A DNA stretch of 39,002 bases from an uncultured Oscillospiraceae bacterium. GTDB lineage: Bacteria > Bacillota_A > Clostridia > Oscillospirales > Oscillospiraceae. Of this stretch, positions 6,391 to 15,614 are shown one piece after another (the first letter of the stretch is position 1; every line of letters begins with the position of its first letter). A program made the translations under genes and the position numbers. Location: positions 1-39,002 of the forward strand of contig CANRMG010000001.1 of assembly GCA_947631675.1 (NCBI GenBank), given 5' to 3'. Under the pieces are notes generated by a model, which ran no database searches, was not told the DNA's origin, and saw nothing but the letters and a program-made list of their open reading frames with translations.

Positions 6391-8232
6391 ATGAGGATCA
6401 AAAAGTTAGGTCTGCTCTACCGGGGCATCATCTTTCTGTTTGCCGGATTCCTGCTGCTGGTGATCGCGCTTCTGGGCCGGGAGCTGCTGTGGAAAGGGGA
6501 AGCGCATCAGGAGCCCATGCTCGCGCTGCTGGACGGTCAGCAGTGGGGGCTGATGGACACGGAGAGCCAGGGACAGCGGGCGGACAGGACAGAATGCCTT
6601 CTCATTTACGATCAGAGCCCTCAGTCCCTGCAGGGCGAGGAGATGATGCGCTCCGCGCTGGAGCAGATGAAGGTCACCGTCCGGTCCATGACCCAGGGCA
6701 GGTTCCGCCCGGCATATCTCGCCCGATACGACACAGTCGTATTGGACATTCCTGAACTGGACGTTCTGGGCGAGGACCTGATGGATCTGATGGATTGGGT
6801 GAAGGCAGGCGGTCACCTGATGCTTTTGATCCTCCCCGCGAAAGATGTGTATACGGATCTGATCTCCGGAGACCTCGGCATTCTGAGCATGGACGAGCAG
6901 CCTTCCGCCGTGCCGGGGCTTCGGTGCACCCGGCCGTTCATGATCGGCGGGGATACGGACTATTTCATCACGGACCCCTATGAATCCTCCATCGACCTGC
7001 TGCTGGACGACCAGTGCGAGGTGTACATGGAGTCCACCGGCAGCGACCGCATCCCCCTGATATGGCGCCGGGAGCTGGGCGACGGCGTGGTGGTGGTGTC
7101 CAACCTGGGGTTCTATGACAAGATATACCAGGGCCTGTACGCCGCTGCGTACAGTCTGCTGGACGAGGGCTTCGCCTGGCCGGTGATCAACGGCTCCGCC
7201 TTTTTCCTTGACGACTTCCCCGCGCCGGTGCCCTTTGGAAATGACAGCTACGTGACGGAGGACTACGGCGTATCGGTGGGGGATTTCCTCGTCCGATACT
7301 GGTGGCAGGACCTGAAGGAACTGGCGCAAAAGCACGGCTTCAGCTACACGGGCATGGTCATCGAGCAGTACTCCAATGTGACGAAAGCGCCCTTTGAGCG
7401 GAACCTCAGTGTGAACCGGTACGATTATTTCGGCTATGACCTGCTGGGCAGCGGCGGCGAGATCGGCTTCCACGGCTACAACCACATGCCCCTGGTGCTG
7501 AAAAATTTCAACTATGACAAAGAGTACGCCGAATACGTCCCCTGGGAAAGCGAAGCGGATATGGCGGCCGGGCTCAGCGAACTGGATGCGTTCTGCACGG
7601 ACCTGTTCAGCGAGGACGTTTTTCAGGTCTATGTGCCGCCGTCCAACATCCTCTCCCCGGAGGGCCGGGCGCTGATCGCGGCCCAGTTCCCCCAGATCAG
7701 GGCCATCGCCAGCACCTACCTGGCGGATACCAACGTCTACGAGCAGGAATTTCAGGTGGCGGAGGACGGCATCGTCGAGATGCCCCGGGTGATATCCGGG
7801 TGCATACTGGACGAGTTCTCCTACCTCTCCGCATTCGCGGAGCTGAATTTCCACTTCGTGAACACCCACTTCCAGCACCCGGACGACGTGCTGGACGAGG
7901 ACCGGGGCGCGGACCTGGGCTGGGAAGAGATGTTCCGGCGGCTGAGCGGATACACCGACTGGCTCTATGCCGCCGCGCCCACGATCCGCAGCATGACCGC
8001 CAGCGAGCTGGCCGCGGCGGTGCAGCGCTACGACGCGGTCACGGTGCGCCGGACGCTGGAGGAGGATCAGCTGGTGCTGGAGCTGGGCAATTTTGTGGAC
8101 GAGGCCTGGTTCCTGGTGCGGCTCAACGGCCATGAACCCGGGGCCGTGGAGGGCGGCGTGCTGGAAGAGCAGCTGGACGGCCTCTACCTTTTGAAGGCGG
8201 AGAGCAGCCAAGTGACCATCGAACTGAAATAA
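6391..8232 (+). CDS. PelA-like polysaccharide deacetylase, DUF2194 type, copy 2
   Basis: A 613-residue tandem paralog of the preceding gene with the same layout: N-terminal membrane helix (about residues 10-28), Rossmann-like region, then a CE4-like deacetylase. The metal-site aspartates (D274-D275 in FLDDFPAP) and the HxxxH pair (H361/H365 in FHGYNHMPL) are kept, as are the THFQHPDDVLDEDRG motif and the C-terminal beta-rich tail (FVDEAWFLVRLNG against FVDEAWLLVRLNG). Both copies therefore look catalytically competent. It may have a different substrate position or form a heterodimer with copy 1; the sequence does not tell. The ATG lies 20 bases after the upstream stop, with GGGAGGATAGGCG as ribosome site. 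Confidence 0.8.
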   Translation: MRIKKLGLLYRGIIFLFAGFLLLVIALLGRELLWKGEAHQEPMLALLDGQQWGLMDTESQGQRADRTECLLIYDQSPQSLQGEEMMRSALEQMKVTVRSMTQGRFRPAYLARYDTVVLDIPELDVLGEDLMDLMDWVKAGGHLMLLILPAKDVYTDLISGDLGILSMDEQPSAVPGLRCTRPFMIGGDTDYFITDPYESSIDLLLDDQCEVYMESTGSDRIPLIWRRELGDGVVVVSNLGFYDKIYQGLYAAAYSLLDEGFAWPVINGSAFFLDDFPAPVPFGNDSYVTEDYGVSVGDFLVRYWWQDLKELAQKHGFSYTGMVIEQYSNVTKAPFERNLSVNRYDYFGYDLLGSGGEIGFHGYNHMPLVLKNFNYDKEYAEYVPWESEADMAAGLSELDAFCTDLFSEDVFQVYVPPSNILSPEGRALIAAQFPQIRAIASTYLADTNVYEQEFQVAEDGIVEMPRVISGCILDEFSYLSAFAELNFHFVNTHFQHPDDVLDEDRGADLGWEEMFRRLSGYTDWLYAAAPTIRSMTASELAAAVQRYDAVTVRRTLEEDQLVLELGNFVDEAWFLVRLNGHEPGAVEGGVLEEQLDGLYLLKAESSQVTIELK

Positions 8233-8253
8233 CAGGCGGAAGGAGGAGCGGCC

Positions 8254-9678
8254 GTGCGGATATGCGTGATACTGGAGGGGTGCTATCCCTATGTGACCGG
8301 CGGCGTGTCCTCCTGGATGCACCAGTACATACAGGCCATGCCCCAGCACGAGTTCGTGCTGTGGACCATCGGCGCCAACTCCAAGGACCGGGGCAAATTC
8401 AAATACACCCTGCCGGACAACGTGGTGGAGGTGAAGGAGCTGTTTTTGAACGACGCCCTCACCATGAGCTTCCGCAGGCAGAAGTACAGATTCACCGACG
8501 GGGAACGGGAGCAGCTGCGCCAGTTCATCGAGTGCGGCAGCCCGGACTGGGACGTCATATACCACCTCTACCACGATGAGGGCATCTCCCCCATCGCCTT
8601 TTTGATGAGCCAGGATTTTCTCAATATCCTCACCGACATCAGCCACGAGGACTACCCCTATACGGCCTTCTCCGACCTGTTCCACACGGTCCGGTCCATG
8701 ATGCTGCCGGTGTTGTACACCATCCAGTCTGGCGTGCCCAAGGCGGACGTATACCACGCCATCGCCACCGGCTACGCCGGCATCCTGGCCCGGCTGGGCA
8801 GCTACGTCAACCATGTGCCCTACATGCTCACCGAGCACGGCATCTACACCCGCGAGCGGGAGGAAGAGATCATCCGGGCCAAGTGGGTGCTGCCCGCATT
8901 CAAGCGGATGTGGGTCCGCTTCTTCTACATGCTCTCCGCCGGCGCCTACGCCAAGGCCACCATGATCACCAGCCTTTTCGAGCGGGCACGGCAGATGCAG
9001 ATCGACATGGGCTGTCCGCCGGATAAGTGCCGGTACATCGTCAACGGCGTCCACTTCGACCGGTTCAGGGACATCCCCTACAAGAAGCCGGACGGCTGGA
9101 CAGACATCGGGGCGGTGCTGCGCATCGCGCCCATCAAGGACGTGAAGACCCTGCTGTACGCCTTCGCGGACCTGAAACGGCGGGTGCCCAACGTGCGCCT
9201 GCACGTGTGCGGGCCGGAGGACGACCCGGAGTACGCCCAGGAGTGCTACGACCTGGCGAAGCAGCTGCGGCTGGAGGATGTGGAATTTCCGGGCACGGTG
9301 AACGTGCTGGAGAAGATGCGGGAATTCGACTTCACCATCCTCACCAGCATCTCCGAGGGCCAGCCCCTGTCGGTGCTGGAATCCTTCGCCGCCGGGCGGC
9401 CCTGCGTCACCACCGACGTGGGCTGCTGCAAGGAGCTGATCGGCGGCATGACCGGGGACGATCTGGGCCCGGCGGGCTTTTGCGTGCCGCCCATGCACCG
9501 GGAGGCCATCAGCGGCGCCATGGAATATCTCTGCACCCACCCGGAGGAGCGGTATCACATGGGGCTCGTGGGAAAAGAGCGGGTCCAGCGGTATTTCCGC
9601 CACAGAGACATGGTCACGAACTACCTGGAAGCCTACGAGGAGGTCTTTGCCAGATGGCAGGCATCGGATTCAGTTTAA
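8254..9678 (+). CDS. pelF: PelF-like family 4 glycosyltransferase
   Basis: This is the predicted cytosolic GT-B glycosyltransferase that polymerises the Pel-type glycan, in known systems from UDP-activated N-acetylhexosamines (474 aa). The opening EGCYPYVTGGVSSWMHQYI is the characteristic PelF start. The C-terminal domain carries the GT4 EX7E motif (E-GQPLSVL-E) followed by SFAAGRPCVTTDVG. It starts at GTG, preceded by GGAGGAG at 8241-8247. This is the strongest single identification in the operon. Its 3' end overlaps pelG by 25 bases, consistent with coupled production of polymerase and transporter. Confidence 0.92.
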   Translation: MRICVILEGCYPYVTGGVSSWMHQYIQAMPQHEFVLWTIGANSKDRGKFKYTLPDNVVEVKELFLNDALTMSFRRQKYRFTDGEREQLRQFIECGSPDWDVIYHLYHDEGISPIAFLMSQDFLNILTDISHEDYPYTAFSDLFHTVRSMMLPVLYTIQSGVPKADVYHAIATGYAGILARLGSYVNHVPYMLTEHGIYTREREEEIIRAKWVLPAFKRMWVRFFYMLSAGAYAKATMITSLFERARQMQIDMGCPPDKCRYIVNGVHFDRFRDIPYKKPDGWTDIGAVLRIAPIKDVKTLLYAFADLKRRVPNVRLHVCGPEDDPEYAQECYDLAKQLRLEDVEFPGTVNVLEKMREFDFTILTSISEGQPLSVLESFAAGRPCVTTDVGCCKELIGGMTGDDLGPAGFCVPPMHREAISGAMEYLCTHPEERYHMGLVGKERVQRYFRHRDMVTNYLEAYEEVFARWQASDSV

Positions 9679-11216
9679 AACGGCTGTTCTCCCAGAAGGG
9701 CGTTCTGGCGCTGTGCCGGGCCTACGGCTACGCGGGGATCATCTGCGCCGGGCCCATGATACTGGGCGTGATCCTGCTGACAGGCATGGCCCTGATCTCC
9801 CGGCTGGCAGGCGTCAGCGGCCACGACCGGGAGCTGATGAACTCCATGCTCACCTACAGCCTGCTCTGGTCCCTGACGGTGACCAGCTGGTTCAACATGG
9901 TGGTGACCCGCTACACCTCCGATATGCTGTACGAGGAGAAGCCGGAGCGGATCATGCCCTCCTTCTACGGAAGCCTGTCCATCATGCTGACCGTCGGCGC
10001 GCTGGCCTACGCCATATTCCTGTACTTTTCCGGGATACGGCTGATCTACCAGATCGAATGTCTCTGGTTCTCGCTGGTGCTGATAGTGGTCTGGACGGAG
10101 ACGGTATATCTGACCGCCCTCAAGGACTATAAGGGCATCGTCCTGGCCTTCGCCATCTCCCTGATGATCGGCTTCATCCTGGCGCTGATCCTGGTGATCC
10201 TGGGCCGGGCCACCATCGCCGCGCTCATGCTGTGCGTCATCATCGCCTACGGCATCCTGATGACCTGGTATTATAAGCTGCTGCTGGACTATTTTCCCCG
10301 CAGCAAGGGGAGCAAGTTCGCCTTTCTGCGCTGGGCGGACAAATACCGCAGCCTCTCCCTCATCGGCGGCTTTGTGAACATCGGTCTTTTCGCCCACCTG
10401 GTGATCATGTATTTCGGCCCCCTGCGGGTGCAGGTGGAGGGGCTTTTCTACGGCGCGCCGCTGCACGACGTGCCGGCGCTGGTGGCCTTCTTCTCCATCC
10501 TCATCACGACGGTGAACTTCGTCACCTCCGTGGAGGTGCGCTTCTACCCCAAGTACCGCAACTACTACAGCCTCTTCAACGACAACGGCACCATCCGGGA
10601 CATCGAGCAGGCAGGCCGGGAGATGATCAGCGTGCTGCGCCAGGAGCTGACGTACGCCGGCCACAAGCAGTTTCTGTGCACCATCCTTTTCGTGGTGCTG
10701 GGCACATATCTCATGGAGCGGACCGACTTCGGCTTCAGCGACCTGGCCATCAGCATCTTCCGGTTCCTGTGCGCGGGCTACGGCGTGTACGCCATCAGCA
10801 ACTCCATCATGCTCATCCTCCTGTACTTCGAGGACTATTTCGGCGCGCTGCTGGGCACGTTCGCCTTCGCCGCCGTCAGCGTGGGGGCCACGATATACTC
10901 GATACTGTATGTGCCGGTGAACTACTACGGCCTGGGCTTTTTCGCCGGCGGCATCTGCTTTTATCTCATCGTGTGGATACGGCTGGAGTGGTATATCCGG
11001 CGGCTGCCCTACTTCCTGCTGTGCCGCCAGGCGGTGGTGCCGGACCTGGACCACGGGCTGTTCGTGGCCCTGTGCAATAAACTGGACGACCGGCAGGACC
11101 GTCTGGACGCCAAACGGCAGGCCAAGCGGGACGCCAAGGCGGACCGGCGCCGGGCCAGGCGCGAGAAGAAGCTGGGCGCGGAGCATGCCGCGGCCGCGGA
11201 TGGGAGCAGCGGATGA
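9654..11216 (+). CDS. pelG: PelG-like MOP-superfamily polysaccharide transporter
   Basis: A 520-residue multi-pass membrane protein with about twelve predicted helices, starting MAGIGFSLKRLFSQKG, the usual PelG opening. PelG is a Wzx-like carrier proposed to move the polymer across the membrane as PelF makes it. The start at 9654 is supported by GAGGAGG at 9637-9643 inside pelF. Further upstream in-frame codons only read through the pelF gene in another frame and are not part of it. The C-terminus is a charged Lys/Arg/Ala-rich tail of about 45 residues (KRQAKRDAKADRRRARREKK), which looks cytosolic. The stop overlaps the next gene as ATGA. Confidence 0.9.
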   Translation: MAGIGFSLKRLFSQKGVLALCRAYGYAGIICAGPMILGVILLTGMALISRLAGVSGHDRELMNSMLTYSLLWSLTVTSWFNMVVTRYTSDMLYEEKPERIMPSFYGSLSIMLTVGALAYAIFLYFSGIRLIYQIECLWFSLVLIVVWTETVYLTALKDYKGIVLAFAISLMIGFILALILVILGRATIAALMLCVIIAYGILMTWYYKLLLDYFPRSKGSKFAFLRWADKYRSLSLIGGFVNIGLFAHLVIMYFGPLRVQVEGLFYGAPLHDVPALVAFFSILITTVNFVTSVEVRFYPKYRNYYSLFNDNGTIRDIEQAGREMISVLRQELTYAGHKQFLCTILFVVLGTYLMERTDFGFSDLAISIFRFLCAGYGVYAISNSIMLILLYFEDYFGALLGTFAFAAVSVGATIYSILYVPVNYYGLGFFAGGICFYLIVWIRLEWYIRRLPYFLLCRQAVVPDLDHGLFVALCNKLDDRQDRLDAKRQAKRDAKADRRRARREKKLGAEHAAAADGSSG

Positions 11217-13054
11217 AAAGACCAGTCCGAAAAAAGAAAAGGCATGCGCTGGCGCCGGCGCTGATCCTGGCCCTGGCGCTGGCCCTGGGCATGGGGGCGA
11301 CGGTATATCTGTCCCGGCATGGGCCGGCGCAGGCGGAAGCGCCGGAGGCCTCTCCCACCCCGGAGCCCACCCCCCGGGTGGGAGACGTGGCGGAAAAAGA
11401 GCCTGAGCCGGAGGAGGAGCACCTGCGGGAGGACAAGAGCATCTATTCCGACGCCTCGGAGCTGGACCAGGTGGTGACCATGTACCTCACGGTCCGGCCC
11501 GGCAACGCCGAGGACAGCACCGACCACACCTGGACCGAGGTCAACACTTACGATACCTATTACTATACCGACCGGCAGATCGACCGCTACGCCTGCGAGG
11601 CCATATTGCAGGTGGGGGACGAGAACGGCCCTGTGGAGGGGGAGTTCGGCTACGGGGAGACCACCCCCAACGCCACGGTGTGTATCCGGGGCCAGACCTC
11701 CTCCCGCGGCGCCCAGAAGAACTACAAGGTCCGCATCAAGGACGGCAAGGGCACCTACAAGGACATGCAGACCGTTCCTCTGAACAAGTACATGGAGGAT
11801 GGCCTGCGGTTCCGCAACAAGCTGGTGTTCGACCTGATGCAGCCGGTGCCCCAGATGACGGCCATCCGCACCCAGTTCGTGCATCTGTACGTGAAGGACG
11901 AGACCGAGGGCGGCAGCGGGGAATTTGAGGACTACGGCCTCTACACCCGGCTGGAGCAGATGAACAAGGACTACCTGGAGAACCACGGCCTGGACAACAA
12001 GGGCTATTTCTATAAGGTGGTCAACTTCGAGTTTTATGAGTACGAGCCGCTGATGGTGCTGGAAAACGACCCGGATTTCGACAAGCTGGCGTTCCAGGCC
12101 ATATTGAAGCCCAAGGGGGACCCCAACAACGCCAAGCTCCGGGAGATGCTGCAGGCGGTGAACGACTACACCATCCCCATCCAGGAGGTAGTGGAGAAGT
12201 ACTTCGATGTGGAGAATTTCAGCTACTTCCTGGCCTATATGATCCTGATCGGCAACTACGACTGCGGGGCCCGAAACGAGTATCTCTACAGCCCCCTCAA
12301 CTCCGACAAGTGGTACTTCCTGTCCTGGGACTGTGACGACAGCTTCGTCAGGACCTCCAACGAGCTGACCGACTTTTATGATGGTCTTTCCTGGGAGAGA
12401 GGCGTGACCCAGTTCACCAACATGGTGCTGTTCAACCGGGTGCTGCGGGTGAAGGAATACCGGGACGCCCTGACCGCCGCCGTAAACGACCTGAAGAACA
12501 ACTACCTCACCGAGGAGAAAATCGCGGAGCGGGTCAAAACATACAGGCGCATCGTCATGCCCTATTTGAATCAGACGCCGGACAAGGAGTACTGGAAGAG
12601 CGATTACCAGTCGTTCATCTATGTGTCCCGGTCGCTGCCCAGAGAAGTCGAGCTCAACTATCAATACTATTTCGAGTCCCTGGAAAAGCCCTGGCCCTTC
12701 TATGTGGGCGTGCCCATGGAGACGGAGGACGGTCGGCTGCGTGTCAACTGGGACCTGTCCTACGACATGGATGGGGAGGAGATCACCTACACATGCATCC
12801 TGGCCAACGACCCGGCCTTCACCGACGTGATCGCCCAGGCCGACGGTCTGCGCATCCCGGAGTGCTATCTCGACGTGGACCTGGAGCCGGGCCGGTACTA
12901 TATCCGGGTCCAGGCCACCAACGAGTCCGGGTATACCATGGAGTGCTTCGACTACTCCAACCTGGACCCGACGATCCACGGCAAGCGATATGGCTGTTAC
13001 ACGTTCGTGAAGAACGAGGACGGGACTTTTGCGGCTGTTGCGAATCTGGAATGA
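11213..13054 (+). CDS. CotH kinase-like secreted or membrane-anchored protein, copy 1
   Basis: A 613-residue protein with a short basic N-terminus, one membrane helix (about residues 12-32), a Pro/Glu-rich linker and a CotH-like domain. CotH proteins are atypical protein kinases, first known from spore coats. Visible family features are the RGQTSSRGAQKNYKVRI stretch (in place of the usual RGNSS...KKPY), FRNKLVFDL, EDYGLYTRLEQ, and the metal-binding-like WYFLSWDCDD. The C-terminal 100 residues look like a fibronectin-III-type fold. It is more divergent from canonical CotH than the copy at 29173-30657, so kinase activity is uncertain. It starts by an ATGA overlap with pelG and ends by one with its paralog, so it belongs to the Pel operon. 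Confidence 0.75.
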   Translation: MKRPVRKKKRHALAPALILALALALGMGATVYLSRHGPAQAEAPEASPTPEPTPRVGDVAEKEPEPEEEHLREDKSIYSDASELDQVVTMYLTVRPGNAEDSTDHTWTEVNTYDTYYYTDRQIDRYACEAILQVGDENGPVEGEFGYGETTPNATVCIRGQTSSRGAQKNYKVRIKDGKGTYKDMQTVPLNKYMEDGLRFRNKLVFDLMQPVPQMTAIRTQFVHLYVKDETEGGSGEFEDYGLYTRLEQMNKDYLENHGLDNKGYFYKVVNFEFYEYEPLMVLENDPDFDKLAFQAILKPKGDPNNAKLREMLQAVNDYTIPIQEVVEKYFDVENFSYFLAYMILIGNYDCGARNEYLYSPLNSDKWYFLSWDCDDSFVRTSNELTDFYDGLSWERGVTQFTNMVLFNRVLRVKEYRDALTAAVNDLKNNYLTEEKIAERVKTYRRIVMPYLNQTPDKEYWKSDYQSFIYVSRSLPREVELNYQYYFESLEKPWPFYVGVPMETEDGRLRVNWDLSYDMDGEEITYTCILANDPAFTDVIAQADGLRIPECYLDVDLEPGRYYIRVQATNESGYTMECFDYSNLDPTIHGKRYGCYTFVKNEDGTFAAVANLE

Positions 13055-14844
13055 GAGCGGGGATGAGGATGAAAACTGTATTCCGCCGGACCTGCGCGGC
13101 GGCGCTGGTCCTGGTCATGGCGCTGGGCCTGACGGGCTGCACGGACCCGATCGGGGAGGGCATAGCCACGCTCCTGCGCCCGGACGAGACATATGAAAAG
13201 AGCTCCCACGCCGACCTTTACGACGTGGAGGACGACAAGAATATCTATGCGGGCCTGGACGGCGACGGCGTCATCACCATGTACCTGACCGTGGGCCAGG
13301 GGGCCGCCTCCGACGGCACGGACCACACCTGGACCGAGGTGAACGCCCATTCCCTGGGCTACTACGAGGGCCTGGGCGTGGAGCCGTACAAGTGCGAGGC
13401 GCTGCTGCAGGTGGGCGACGAGGTCGGCCCCCTGTCCGGCCAGTTCGGCTACGGGGAGCTGACCGCCAACGCCACCGTGCGCCTGCGGGGCGCGGGGGCG
13501 TCGGAGCAGGCCCAGAAGAGCTACCGCATCGACATCAAGACCGGCAAGGGCACCTGGGAGGACCAGAAGGTGGTGGTGCTGAACAAGCACGCCGCCGACC
13601 CCACCAAGTTCCGCAACAAGCTGGCCTATGACCTGATGGCGGAGATACCGGAGATGTTCAGCGCCCGGACCTGGTTCGTGCACCTGTACGTGAAGGACCG
13701 GACCGAGGGGAACGACGGCCGTTTTGAGGACTACGGCCTGTATACCGCCGTGGAGCAGATCAACAAGCGCTACCTGAAAAACCGGGGCCTGGACTCCGGC
13801 GGCAGCCTCTACAAGGCGGGCACCTTTGACTGGCGGCCCCATGAGGACGCGCTGATGCTGGCCACGTCGATCGACTACGACCCCGCCGCCTTCGAGGCGC
13901 TGTTGGAGGTCAAGGGCAATGTGGACCACACAAAGCTTCTGACGCTGCTGGCCGCCGTGGACGACGAAAGCCAGGACATCTGGACGGTGGTCCGGGAGCA
14001 TTTTGACGAGGACAGTCTCTTTTACTGGATGGCCTTCCACATCCTCATGGGCAACCGGGACGTGGAGCAGAGCAACTACTATCTCTACAGCCCCCAGGGG
14101 ACGGACACCTGGTATATCCTCAGCTGGGACAACGACGGCATCCTCCCCGAGGCCTATGAGCAGCTGCGCGACGCGGACTATGACCACTCCTGGAACCACG
14201 GCATATTCACCTTTGTCAGCGCCCGGCTCTACGAGCGGATGATGAAGGACGCCCGGTGCCGGGCGGCTCTGGACGCGGCGGTGGAGGATATACGGGACAG
14301 CTGGCTGGCAGAGGACGAGATAGAAGAGCGGACAGACCGGTACGCTGACCTCATCAAGGACCTGGTCTATGACCGGCCCGACGAGATGTATCAGCGGGTA
14401 TCCAGCGCCAGCTATGACCGGCTGGTGGACGCCATCCCCGGCGAGATCGAGGACAACTACAAGGCGTACAAAGCCAGCCTCGCCGAGCCTTGGCCCTTCC
14501 ACATCCTGGCCCCGGAGGCGCAGGGGAAAAAGCTGACGCTCCGGTGGGAGCCCTCCTATATCTACCCCGGGGACGCGCCGGTGTACTCCGTGGAGCTGAG
14601 CCGGGACCCCAACTTCACCGATAAGCTGATGGATGTGGACAGCCAGGAGGAGACGAGCCTCGAGACCGATATGCTCCCCGAGGGACAGTATTTCCTGCGT
14701 GTCCGGGCCGGTGACGGCCAGGGGAACTGGCAGGACGCCTATGAGTATTACCTGACGGAGACGGACAGGACCATCCACAGCACCATGTGCTTCTATGTGC
14801 TGGCCGACGGCTCCGTGCAGGCCAACGAGTACATCGAGGAGTGA
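13051..14844 (+). CDS. CotH kinase-like lipoprotein, copy 2
   Basis: A 597-residue paralog of the preceding gene. The N-terminus has a lipoprotein signal with lipobox LTGC near residue 30, so it should be tethered to the outer face of the membrane. The CotH-like region shows RGAGASEQAQKSYRIDI, FRNKLAYDLM, EDYGLYTAVEQ and WYILSWDNDG, followed by a fibronectin-like C-terminal domain as in copy 1. The RGNSS signature is again altered (RGAGAS). The start is taken at 13051 because it makes the ATGA overlap used throughout this operon. ATG codons at 13063 and 13069 are alternatives, and 13063 has a better purine-rich leader. Confidence 0.75.
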   Translation: MRAGMRMKTVFRRTCAAALVLVMALGLTGCTDPIGEGIATLLRPDETYEKSSHADLYDVEDDKNIYAGLDGDGVITMYLTVGQGAASDGTDHTWTEVNAHSLGYYEGLGVEPYKCEALLQVGDEVGPLSGQFGYGELTANATVRLRGAGASEQAQKSYRIDIKTGKGTWEDQKVVVLNKHAADPTKFRNKLAYDLMAEIPEMFSARTWFVHLYVKDRTEGNDGRFEDYGLYTAVEQINKRYLKNRGLDSGGSLYKAGTFDWRPHEDALMLATSIDYDPAAFEALLEVKGNVDHTKLLTLLAAVDDESQDIWTVVREHFDEDSLFYWMAFHILMGNRDVEQSNYYLYSPQGTDTWYILSWDNDGILPEAYEQLRDADYDHSWNHGIFTFVSARLYERMMKDARCRAALDAAVEDIRDSWLAEDEIEERTDRYADLIKDLVYDRPDEMYQRVSSASYDRLVDAIPGEIEDNYKAYKASLAEPWPFHILAPEAQGKKLTLRWEPSYIYPGDAPVYSVELSRDPNFTDKLMDVDSQEETSLETDMLPEGQYFLRVRAGDGQGNWQDAYEYYLTETDRTIHSTMCFYVLADGSVQANEYIEE

Positions 14845-14849
14845 GCGGT

Positions 14850-15614
14850 ATGAATAAGCAAGACGTCCTTCTGCCGCCCAAGCTCAAATTCCGCAACGAG
14901 TGGAAGTACCTGATCTCGGAATGGGAGGCGTTTTCCCTCTGCCAGCGGCTGGAGCCGTTCATGGCCCACGACAGCCACGCCAAAGACGGCGTGTATATGA
15001 TCCGCAGCCTCTACTTTGACGACATGTGGGACTCGTCCTACAACGAGAAGCTCATGGGCGTGGAGGACCGGTGCAAGTGGCGCATCCGGTGCTACAACTG
15101 CTCCGACAGCACCATCAAGCTGGAGCGGAAACTGAAAAAGGGCGCGTACATCCACAAAGACTCCGCCTCCCTCACCCGGCAGGAGACCGACGACATCATC
15201 GCGGGCCGGGGGGAGTTCCTGCTGGACCACCCCGCCCCGCTGTGCCGGGAGTTTTATTACGAGTGGCGCACGCGCCAGTACCGGCCGAAGGTCATCGTGG
15301 ACTACGACCGGGAGCCGCTGATCCTGCCGGAAGGAGATGTGCGCATCACCTTTGACCGCCATGTGCGGGCGGCCGTCGGCAGCTACGACATCTTTGACCC
15401 CAACCTTGCCACGCTGGAGACCCTGCCCGATGGGATGCTGGTGCTGGAGGTCAAATTCACGGAATTTCTGCCGGCGCTGATCCATAAGCTGCTGCCCCTG
15501 GACGGCCAGCAGTTCACCGCCGTCAGCAAATATACCCTCTGCTATGAGCAGGCGTTCCATATAGCGGACCCGCTGGCCGGGGTGGTCAAGACGAACAGGA
15601 GGAGAAGAGTATGA
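14850..15614 (+). CDS. VTC-domain protein (polyphosphate-polymerase-like tunnel fold), intact copy
   Basis: A 254-residue soluble protein matching the VTC domain, the triphosphate-tunnel fold that makes polyphosphate in yeast Vtc4. Family hallmarks in order are SHAKDGVYMIRSLYFDD, a basic strand WRIRCYN, IKLERKLKKG, RPKVIVDYDREPL, VRITFDRHV and LVLEVKF, whose Lys/Arg/Glu residues would line the tunnel. Whether bacterial stand-alone VTC proteins make polyphosphate or do something else is open. The start at 14850 has GAGGAG at 14836-14841. It overlaps the DUF4956 gene as ATGA, and such VTC-DUF4956 pairs recur in Clostridia. A second VTC gene in the window is frameshifted. Confidence 0.86.
   Translation: MNKQDVLLPPKLKFRNEWKYLISEWEAFSLCQRLEPFMAHDSHAKDGVYMIRSLYFDDMWDSSYNEKLMGVEDRCKWRIRCYNCSDSTIKLERKLKKGAYIHKDSASLTRQETDDIIAGRGEFLLDHPAPLCREFYYEWRTRQYRPKVIVDYDREPLILPEGDVRITFDRHVRAAVGSYDIFDPNLATLETLPDGMLVLEVKFTEFLPALIHKLLPLDGQQFTAVSKYTLCYEQAFHIADPLAGVVKTNRRRRV

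Noticed and set aside
6406..9603. Minus-strand open frame of 1065 codons
   Set aside because: It is antisense to the second deacetylase and pelF. Low stop density in GC-rich DNA explains it.
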